Positions 6,767 to 11,647 of a stretch of DNA of 11,647 nucleotides are shown here, one piece after another (position 1 is the stretch's first letter; every line of letters begins with the position of its first letter). The notes under the pieces were generated by a model. It was given only the letters and a program-made list of their open reading frames with translations, was not told where the DNA came from and did no database searches. The DNA comes from an uncultured Lachnospiraceae bacterium (GTDB lineage Bacteria; Bacillota; Clostridia; Lachnospirales; Lachnospiraceae), in NCBI GenBank assembly GCA_937885345.1, contig CAKZZH010000056.1, forward strand, positions 1-11,647, given 5' to 3'. The position numbers were made by a program, and so were the translations under genes.

Positions 6767-7354
6767 ATGAAGTCTCGCAAGAAATCAATATGGAATCTGG
6801 TATCCTTCTTTGTGTTTGCCACTCTTACGTCGCTTGATCAGATAAGCAAATACATTATCGAAACGCATTATGAGATGAATACCAGAAACGAATTTATCAA
6901 AGGCTTTGTGGATATATTTTATTGCCATAATACCGGCGCGGCATGGAGTATTCTTGAAGGTAAAATGTGGCTCTTTTATATGATCACAGTAATCCTTATG
7001 GCAGTGATAATATATGTGTTTGTAAAGCTTCCGGCGAGCAAGAAATATCTTCCGCTCAGAATATGCCTTGTGTTTCTTTCGGCAGGTGCGATCGGTAATT
7101 TTATTGACAGAGTAAGACTTCAGTATGTCAGGGATTTTATACTGTTTGCTTTTAAATTTCCGATAATCGGGGAATTTCCGGTTTTTAATGTTGCGGATAT
7201 ATTCGTAACTTTGTCCGTGCTTGCGCTCCTTATTATTTTGATTTTTGTTTATAAAGAAAAGGATTATGAATTCCTGAAGAGGGATGCGGGCGCTGCAGAA
7301 GAAAATGATGCAGAAGCGGATGTAGATACTGAGGCTGAAAATGAAGGAAATTGA
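6767..7354 (+). CDS. lspA: Lipoprotein signal peptidase (signal peptidase II)
   Basis: LspA is the membrane aspartyl protease that cuts the signal peptide from prolipoproteins just before the lipid-modified Cys. Four transmembrane helices fit about residues 9-25, 66-86, 96-112 and 141-162. Conserved blocks are in order: LDQISKYII (23-31), NTGAAWS (55-61), AGAIGNFIDRV with catalytic Asp114, RDFILF, and FPVFNVADI with catalytic Asp144. At 195 residues it is longer than usual (~160) because of an acidic cytoplasmic tail after about 170, rich in Glu, Asp and Ala. A GGAG motif lies shortly before the ATG. The stop overlaps the pseudouridine synthase start by 14 bases. The lspA-rluD (ylyB) pair is conserved widely in Firmicutes. 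Its substrate could include the carboxypeptidase encoded upstream if that protein is a lipoprotein. Confidence 0.95.
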   Translation: MKSRKKSIWNLVSFFVFATLTSLDQISKYIIETHYEMNTRNEFIKGFVDIFYCHNTGAAWSILEGKMWLFYMITVILMAVIIYVFVKLPASKKYLPLRICLVFLSAGAIGNFIDRVRLQYVRDFILFAFKFPIIGEFPVFNVADIFVTLSVLALLIILIFVYKEKDYEFLKRDAGAAEENDAEADVDTEAENEGN

Positions 7355-8276
7355 AGAAGTATATGAATTTCATATAGGTGATAATGATGAGGCTGCAGGC
7401 ATCAGAATAGATAAGTTTCTATCTGATGCCTGTGAATTATCACGCTCAAGGATCCAGGGACTGATTGAAGAAGGACTGATTACTGTTAACCATAAAATTA
7501 TTAAGTCAAATTACAAGATTTCAATTGGCGATGATATTTTATTAAAAGTACCGGTGGCGCAGGAAATTGAGATCGTTCCCGAAAATATTCCTCTTGATAT
7601 TGTATATGAGGATGATGATGTAATAGTTGTCAATAAGCCCAAGGGTATGGTGGTTCATCCTGCTGCCGGGCATTATTCCGGAACGCTTGTTAATGCGCTG
7701 ATGTATCATTGTAAGGATAATCTGTCGGGTATAAACGGTAAGCTCAGGCCCGGGATCGTACACAGGATCGATATGGATACGACGGGGCTCATTGTTGCCT
7801 GCAAGAATGATAAAGCCCACGAAAGCCTCAGCAGACAGCTTAAAGAGCATAGTATAACCAGATTTTACCATGCGATCTGCTATAATGCCTTTAAGGAAAA
7901 TGAGGGTACTGTGAATGCACCGATCGCCAGGTGCAGGACCGATCGTAAGAAGATGGCAATCGATAGGATAAGTGGAAGAGAAGCGATCACGCACTATGAA
8001 GTGCTGCATAATTACGGCAAATATGCTTATATTAAATGCAAGCTTGAGACCGGAAGAACGCATCAGATCCGCGTACATATGGCAAGCATCGGGCATCCGC
8101 TTCTTGGTGATGAGTTATATTCATCCGCCAGACCGCCTTTCAGACTTCAGGGGCAGTGTCTTCATGCAAAGGTTCTTGGTTTTGTGCATCCGACAACGGG
8201 TAAGTATATGGAATTTGATTCCAATCTTCCGGATTATTTTGAGAATTTGATCGAGAATGTTTTAAAAAACGGTTAG
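7341..8276 (+). CDS. rluD: RluA/RluD-family pseudouridine synthase
   Basis: Enzymes of this family isomerise uridine to pseudouridine in 23S rRNA or tRNA. The 311-residue protein has an N-terminal S4 RNA-binding domain (about 20-70: GIRIDKFLSD, SRSRIQGLIEEGLITVN). The catalytic domain follows, with the NKPKGMVVHPAAGHYSGTLV block at 98-117. The catalytic motif HRIDMDTTGLIV (141-152) has Asp144 as the expected nucleophile; Ile replaces the common Leu in HRLD. The late motif LETGRTHQIRVHM and GHPLLGDELY complete the match. The S4 domain and length fit RluD or B. subtilis YlyB better than RluA, but the target base cannot be told from sequence. The start overlaps lspA by 14 bases. The gene is the last of the long operon, and a new promoter begins just after it. 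Confidence 0.92.
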   Translation: MKEIEEVYEFHIGDNDEAAGIRIDKFLSDACELSRSRIQGLIEEGLITVNHKIIKSNYKISIGDDILLKVPVAQEIEIVPENIPLDIVYEDDDVIVVNKPKGMVVHPAAGHYSGTLVNALMYHCKDNLSGINGKLRPGIVHRIDMDTTGLIVACKNDKAHESLSRQLKEHSITRFYHAICYNAFKENEGTVNAPIARCRTDRKKMAIDRISGREAITHYEVLHNYGKYAYIKCKLETGRTHQIRVHMASIGHPLLGDELYSSARPPFRLQGQCLHAKVLGFVHPTTGKYMEFDSNLPDYFENLIENVLKNG

Positions 8277-8285
8277 ATTAAGGAT

Positions 8286-8314
8286 TTGTATTTTATCTAA
8301 GTATATTGTATAAT
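8286..8314 (+). promoter_or_regulatory. Sigma-A-type promoter of the kinase-like gene
   Basis: TTGTAT at 8286-8291 and a perfect TATAAT at 8309-8314 are 17 bases apart, the optimal spacing. Transcription would start near 8320-8322, about 25 bases before the ATG at 8346. An inverted repeat ATTGTA/TACAAT (8305-8310, 8320-8325) overlaps the -10 and start site and could be an operator, though in AT-rich DNA chance is likely. Confidence 0.7.
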
Positions 8315-8332
8315 TTTAGTACAATTACAAGC

Positions 8333-8337
8333 GGAGG
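8333..8337 (+). promoter_or_regulatory. Shine-Dalgarno site setting the kinase-like start
   Basis: GGAGG lies eight bases before ATG 8346. The in-frame GTG at 8337 overlaps this site and so cannot use it, which makes the ATG the better start. Confidence 0.75.
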
Positions 8338-8345
8338 TGAGGTTC

Positions 8346-8990
8346 ATGGATAAAAGATTTGTAATTACAATAGGTCGTGAATACGGTAGCGGCGGAAGGC
8401 AGATCGGCAGGGAACTTGCAGACAGATTCGGTATCAAATTTTATGACAAAGAGCTTTTATCATTTGCAGCCAAGGAAAGCGGTATTTCGGAGGAACTTCT
8501 GAAGAATCACGATGAGAAGCCTACCAACTCTTTTCTGTACTCACTTGTGATGGATACCTATACAACAGGTTACTCCACCTCGACTTTTATTGACATGCCG
8601 CTTAATCAGAAGGTTTTTATGGCGCAGTATGATGCGATCAAGAAGATTGCAGAGCAGGAATCCTGCGTTATTGTAGGTAGATGTGCGGATTATGTCCTTA
8701 AGGATATGCCGAATTGCATTAAGTTTTTTATCAAGGCGGATATGAACGCCAAAATATCCAGGATCCAGAGAATATATGACTATTCAGAGGATAAGGCTCG
8801 CGATCTGATTGTTAAGACAGACAAGAAGAGAGCTAATTATTATAATTTTTATTCAAACAAGAAATGGGGAGATTCCAAGAGCTACGACCTTTGCATCGAC
8901 AGCAGTCTGATCGGAATCGATGGTTCGGTTGATGTCCTTCAGAAATATGTGGAGATTCGACTTGCCGGCTGTGGTGATCGCGGAATTTAA
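8346..8990 (+). CDS. Cytidylate-kinase-like P-loop protein
   Basis: The 214-residue product begins ITIGREYGSGGRQIGRELAD, a P-loop-like segment (residues 7-26) in which GREYGSGGR replaces the standard GxxxxGK[ST]. This is the hallmark of the cytidylate-kinase-like family (Pfam Cytidylate_kin2). These proteins resemble CMP kinase, but their substrate is mostly unknown. Further matches are FYDKELLSFAAKESGISEELL after the P-loop, the CVIVGRCADYVL strand near the middle, FIKADMNAKISRI, and a lid-like DKKRANYYNFY. The Arg/Lys-rich lid fits nucleotide binding. It has its own promoter and good ribosome site, and the pseudo-transpeptidase gene starts five bases after its stop, so the two are co-transcribed. 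Whether it phosphorylates CMP or another molecule cannot be told from sequence. The housekeeping CMP kinase is a separate family with a GPxGxGKS P-loop. Confidence 0.85.
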   Translation: MDKRFVITIGREYGSGGRQIGRELADRFGIKFYDKELLSFAAKESGISEELLKNHDEKPTNSFLYSLVMDTYTTGYSTSTFIDMPLNQKVFMAQYDAIKKIAEQESCVIVGRCADYVLKDMPNCIKFFIKADMNAKISRIQRIYDYSEDKARDLIVKTDKKRANYYNFYSNKKWGDSKSYDLCIDSSLIGIDGSVDVLQKYVEIRLAGCGDRGI

Positions 8991-8995
8991 GTATT

Positions 8996-10324
8996 ATGAA
9001 TTATTTTACCTCCAAGAGGCATAGTTTTAAGAACTTTTTTAATAACAATAATTTAGGCATTTATATAGCGGCATTTCTTTTGATGGTTGTTGTGATCACG
9101 GTTATCATCATATTCAGGAATGCCGCTAATAATGCTCATCCCGAAGACTCCACCAAAACGGCAGAGTCTTCATCTTCTGTTTCAACATCTTCATCTTCTA
9201 TGGAAGAAGACACACAGTATCTTGCGGACACAACCAAATATAATATTATGATCAATCTTGGTAATTATACCGTTAAAATATTCGATGCCAACGACTCACT
9301 CGTTAGGTCAATGAATTGCGCCATCGGAAGCGATGTGAGCGAAATAAAGGATTATAATCCCGAGAATATTTTAAGAAATGTGTGGAGTGTTGACGCCGAA
9401 GGTGTATGGAGATATACGGTTACAACCGACTCTGTGTCTTTCCATTCCTTCAAATACACCAAACTTAACGATAAATCGTCGATGGATGACGATTCATATA
9501 ATCAAATCGGCCAAGAATCCTCAGACAGCGGAATTTCTTTATCCATTGCAGATGCTTATTGGATCTATCTTAATGTCGGAGAAGGCTCGACAATTACAAT
9601 TTATACCGACAGAAGCGAAGAGAAGGGAACCGATGAAATCATTTTTGTTCCTGAAGGAATGGGCTGGGATCCTACCGATACCGACAGTGCATCCAAGTGG
9701 AGTCCTTATGAGGTAAAATCCGTTCGCTGCGTTGCGGAAATGACAATAGATGTAAGTGAAGTCAGCGAGGAAACGCTTCTTAAAAAGGCCAGCGCAAAAG
9801 ATATTAATGATAACAGCATTGTCTCGTATATATACTTGGATTATTTATTCCTGACATATCCAAAAGCAACTGAACTTGCAGATATCGATGAAATGGGGCA
9901 GTTCTATGTATGGTATAGAGTTGCTGACAGATTCGGCAATCTCGCCGAGTGGGGTCCCGTAGTTGTAACCGTAAAAGACGATTCCAAGGAAACGACCACA
10001 GATGAATCCGATACAGCTTCAGACAACGAAAGCTCAGATGAAACCAAGGATACGAGCGTGGACGAAACCAAGGATACGAGCGTGGACGAAAGCAAGGATC
10101 CAAACGGCGATACTTCATCAGAGACGACCAAACAGGATGAAACAACGGATAATTCCGAAGGAGAAAATACAACAGCCACTTCAGATGAAACTGCATCTTC
10201 CGATACTCCGGAAAGTAACGAAACAGATAATTCCGGGGAAAATGCTACTACTGAAATCGCTGAAACAACAACGCCTACGGCAGAGGAAGAAACAACGGCT
10301 TCAACCGACGGCGATAGTGAGTAA
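8996..10324 (+). CDS. Membrane-anchored degenerate L,D-transpeptidase-like protein with acidic tail
   Basis: The 442-residue product has a transmembrane helix at about 20-40, a Ser-rich linker, a YkuD-like domain at about 80-205, a beta-rich region at about 238-327 resembling a bacterial Ig-like domain, and a low-complexity Ser/Thr/Asp/Glu tail at 328-442. The YkuD reading rests on KYNIMINLGNYTVKIFD at its start, CAIGSD, VSFHSFKY with His150, and SLSIADAYWIYLNVGEGSTI after the active-site position. In active enzymes the segment before that reads SxGCxRL; here it is SSDSGISL, so Gly179 stands in for the catalytic Cys and Ser181 for the Arg. The TPxG substrate-loop motif is also missing. It is therefore probably not an active transpeptidase and may bind peptidoglycan or act as a scaffold. 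The tail holds three copies of an 8-residue repeat. The ribosome site is weak, so translation may be coupled to the gene before it. Confidence 0.6.
   Translation: MNYFTSKRHSFKNFFNNNNLGIYIAAFLLMVVVITVIIIFRNAANNAHPEDSTKTAESSSSVSTSSSSMEEDTQYLADTTKYNIMINLGNYTVKIFDANDSLVRSMNCAIGSDVSEIKDYNPENILRNVWSVDAEGVWRYTVTTDSVSFHSFKYTKLNDKSSMDDDSYNQIGQESSDSGISLSIADAYWIYLNVGEGSTITIYTDRSEEKGTDEIIFVPEGMGWDPTDTDSASKWSPYEVKSVRCVAEMTIDVSEVSEETLLKKASAKDINDNSIVSYIYLDYLFLTYPKATELADIDEMGQFYVWYRVADRFGNLAEWGPVVVTVKDDSKETTTDESDTASDNESSDETKDTSVDETKDTSVDESKDPNGDTSSETTKQDETTDNSEGENTTATSDETASSDTPESNETDNSGENATTEIAETTTPTAEEETTASTDGDSE
10040..10099 (+). repeat. 24-base tandem repeat in the acidic tail
   Basis: A 24-base unit encoding ETKDTSVD is repeated exactly at 10040-10063 and 10064-10087. 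A third, diverged copy (ESKDPNGD) follows to about 10111. The repeat keeps the reading frame and lies in a low-complexity tail, so copy number could vary between strains without breaking the gene. Confidence 0.85.
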
Positions 10325-10348
10325 GCGCAAAAAAGACTATCGTCGTTG
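10306..10348. terminator. Hairpin shared by two convergent genes
   Basis: Bases 10306-10318 pair with 10336-10348 to form a 13-bp stem with two G-T wobbles and a 17-base loop. The core CGATAGT/ACTATCG is perfect. The stop codon of the rightward gene (10322-10324) is in the loop, and that of the leftward gene (10337-10339) is in the right arm. Neither strand has a clean U-run just after the stem, although six A/T bases lie in the loop. It is therefore a candidate bidirectional terminator or mRNA end stabiliser, not a textbook one. Confidence 0.4.
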
Positions 10349-11413
10349 ATCATCTTTATTTCCTGAAGGGTCGTATTTTTCGCGGAGGATGACTTTGTTT
10401 CGGGCGGCTATTTTACGATCTTCATCAAGGGCCGCGTAATGCTTCTGCGTGGTGTTGACATCTTTATGACCGAGCACATCGGCAACGAGGTAAATGTCAC
10501 CGGTTTCGCGATAAAGCGAGGTGCCGTAAGTGCTCCTGAGCTTATGCGGAGTGATGTGTTTGAGCGGAGTAACGGGCCTTGCATATTTCTTCACAAGAAT
10601 CTCAATACTTCTGACACACATTCTGGAATTGCGCGATGACAGAAAAAGAGCGTTCTCATCGCCCGGAACGGGCGTCTTACATTTACGCTCCAGCATATAT
10701 TCGCCGAGAGCCTCGGCAACTTCATTTCCGATGTAAACGAAGGCCTCATATCCGCCCTTACGGACAACTTTGATCCTGGCATTATCAAAATCCACATCGT
10801 TAATATCAAGCCCCACACATTCGGAAATACGGATTCCGGTACCGAGAAGAAGTGTAATGATTGCTGTGTCGCGAACTTTAAGATTATCATGACGCTCAAG
10901 CTGCTTAGGTGTGAGATTTTCGCCGCTCTCAACGCTGTCCAAAAGTTCGGCAACTTCATTGGGTTCAAGCCTTATGATAGCTTTTTCGTGAAGTTTGGGC
11001 ATATCGACTTGGAGGACCGGATTATAATCGATTATTCTGTTCTTATGAAAATAAGTATACATTGAACGAAGCGCAGAAAGCTTACGCTTTAAGGCTCTCT
11101 CATTATTGACTCTGTTTTTGTAAAATCTGATATAACTGATATATTCTTCAATATCCGTAGGCTGTATCTGATTAAGAATATCGAGTGGGATATCCTTTAT
11201 CTCATATTTGGAGCAAACAGGATTATTCTCATGCATATAATCAAAAAAAGTCTTGATATCCTGCGCATATGCAACGATTGTTCTGGGCGCATTCCTGTAT
11301 TCGATACTTCTGAAATATTGTCCCAAAAAAGAGGGGAGTACCTTCTGCATTTCCCTTAGTTTTACAATTGCCTTTTCACGCTGCTGTTCAGCATAAGTCT
11401 TTGTCTCAGCCAT
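10337..11413 (-). CDS. Tyrosine recombinase (XerC/D-like integrase)
   Basis: The 358-residue protein cuts and rejoins DNA through a phosphotyrosine. The N-terminal SAM-like core-binding domain covers about 28-125 (PRTIVAYAQDIKTFFDYM, KLSALRSMYTYFHK) after a 25-residue charged leader. The catalytic domain, about 145-345, carries every expected residue: Arg195 (GTGIRISE), Lys219 (VRKGGYE), His290 and Arg293 (HKLRSTYGT), His316 (LGHKDVNTTQKHY) and Tyr326 as nucleophile. It is longer than XerC/XerD (~300 residues), with the extra length at both ends and in a 165-180 insert. Base composition is like the rest of the bacterial part, and no cargo, excisionase or attachment-site duplication is visible, so it may be a resident chromosomal recombinase and not a mobile-element integrase. 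GGAGG on the minus strand (11423-11419) lies five bases before the ATG. Confidence 0.9.
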   Translation of the reverse strand: MAETKTYAEQQREKAIVKLREMQKVLPSFLGQYFRSIEYRNAPRTIVAYAQDIKTFFDYMHENNPVCSKYEIKDIPLDILNQIQPTDIEEYISYIRFYKNRVNNERALKRKLSALRSMYTYFHKNRIIDYNPVLQVDMPKLHEKAIIRLEPNEVAELLDSVESGENLTPKQLERHDNLKVRDTAIITLLLGTGIRISECVGLDINDVDFDNARIKVVRKGGYEAFVYIGNEVAEALGEYMLERKCKTPVPGDENALFLSSRNSRMCVRSIEILVKKYARPVTPLKHITPHKLRSTYGTSLYRETGDIYLVADVLGHKDVNTTQKHYAALDEDRKIAARNKVILREKYDPSGNKDDQRR

Positions 11414-11439
11414 TCTGACCTCCGTTTATAAGAATTCGC

Positions 11440-11467
11440 ATTATATGAGTCATGTGAACAAGCGAAA
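11440..11467 (-). promoter_or_regulatory. Probable promoter of the recombinase gene
   Basis: On the minus strand TATAAT (11445-11440) is a perfect -10. A weak -35, TTTCGC (11467-11462), lies 16 bases upstream. The resulting start site would be about 20 bases before the start codon. The -35 touches the palindrome at 11467-11490, so a bound repressor could block it. Confidence 0.45.
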
Positions 11468-11509
11468 CATTTCGCAATATTACGAAATGTCGCAAAAGTT
11501 TTAACGAAA
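11462..11509. promoter_or_regulatory. Palindrome and repeated CGAAA motifs upstream of the recombinase
   Basis: ACATTTCG at 11467-11474 and its reverse complement CGAAATGT at 11483-11490 flank an 8-base centre containing the palindrome AATATT, so 22 of 24 bases are symmetric. Overlapping it is GCGAAA-CA-TTTCGC (11462-11475), and a further CGAAA lies at 11505-11509. CGAAA starts recur at 11463, 11483 and 11505, 20-22 bases apart, about two helical turns. This suits an operator for an autoregulator or an array of recombinase-arm binding sites. Which one cannot be told here. Confidence 0.5.
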
Positions 11510-11647
11510 TAATTCTGCTGTATAATTATATATCTATATTTTTTAAAATACAAGTTTTATAAGTGGTAAAAGCTTAAAATATGTGCTAAACTAATAAAGT
11601 GCTCCCCTTGTCAAGGACATTTTTGATTTAGTTAGGGTTAAAACTGT
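11510..11647. other. Non-coding right edge with possible regulatory or insertion-sequence end
   Basis: No gene is visible here. The plus strand has TATAAT at 11521-11526 in a run of A/T. Near the edge, CCTTG-T-CAAGG (11606-11616) is a perfect short palindrome, and on the minus strand it includes TTGACA (11614-11609), a consensus -35, with only weak -10 candidates after it. The GC-richer segment at 11601-11616 resembles the ends of some insertion sequences, but no transposase is in the window. Confidence 0.3.

Noticed and set aside
7542..8096. Minus-strand frame of 184 codons
   Set aside because: It lies wholly inside the pseudouridine synthase gene, which has clear family motifs. No ribosome site or recognisable domain supports it.
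8273..8300. TTAGAT/ATCTAA inverted repeat after the pseudouridine synthase as a terminator
   Set aside because: Only six A/T-rich pairs with a 16-base loop and no U-run; it also overlaps the -35 of a good promoter.
10002..10349. Plus-strand basic, Lys/Gln-rich frame of 115 codons
   Set aside because: It is an out-of-frame reading of the same low-complexity tail and has no start signals.
9904..10353. Minus-strand Ser/Val-rich frame of 149 codons
   Set aside because: Its composition is the complement of the acidic Ser/Thr/Glu/Asp tail of the rightward gene, so the open frame is a by-product of low complexity.
10337..11413. Integrase of a prophage or integrative element
   Set aside because: No attachment-site duplication, tRNA gene, excisionase or cargo is visible, and composition matches its neighbours. 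A resident recombinase is at least as likely, so no mobile element is annotated.

Overview
The window looks like a metagenomic contig that joins two unrelated genomes. Bases 1 to about 1340 are very AT-rich and eukaryote-like. They begin with a tandem CCCCAAT array, which fits the C-rich strand of a telomere. A short non-coding stretch follows, then one leftward gene rich in Asn, Lys and Ile. A telomere this close to a gene fits a small macronuclear chromosome of a ciliate, plausibly a rumen ciliate. From about 1332 to the right end the DNA is bacterial: moderate GC, good Shine-Dalgarno sites, a GTG start, overlapping genes and a gene order typical of Firmicutes. Gene content and sequence flavour point to Lachnospiraceae (Butyrivibrio-like), a common rumen family. 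The two halves meet within about 20 bases, and a few of those bases can belong to both genes. A chimeric assembly or chimeric template is the simplest explanation.

The bacterial part, 1332-8276, is a tight rightward cluster of envelope and division genes: the C-terminal end of rodA/ftsW, mgsA (methylglyoxal synthase), a D-Ala-D-Ala carboxypeptidase of the S11 family, a membrane-anchored HlyD-like protein, a YggS/YlmE PLP-binding protein, sepF, aroB, lspA and an RluD-type pseudouridine synthase. Gaps are 14-36 bases or overlaps, so this is probably one operon. It combines cell-wall elongation and trimming (RodA, carboxypeptidase), divisome assembly (SepF), lipoprotein maturation (LspA), and central or RNA metabolism (MgsA, AroB, RluD).

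A good sigma-A-type promoter at 8286-8314 starts a second rightward unit. It holds a cytidylate-kinase-like P-loop protein and a membrane-anchored protein that I read as a degenerate L,D-transpeptidase (YkuD fold). In the latter the catalytic Cys and Arg of the SxGCxR motif are replaced, while the His and the surrounding pattern remain. A beta-rich region and a long acidic Ser/Thr/Glu/Asp tail follow.

A convergent leftward tyrosine recombinase (11413-10337) has all its catalytic residues. The two converging stop codons sit in the loop and at the stem base of a 13-bp hairpin. Upstream of the recombinase, a near-perfect 24-base palindrome lies next to its probable promoter. The last ~50 bases hold a small palindrome and could be the end of an insertion sequence, but no gene is present to confirm it.

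The most interesting points are the eukaryote/bacterium junction with its telomere, the apparently dead L,D-transpeptidase, the Asp-to-Glu change at a catalytic position of MgsA, and the palindrome at the recombinase promoter.
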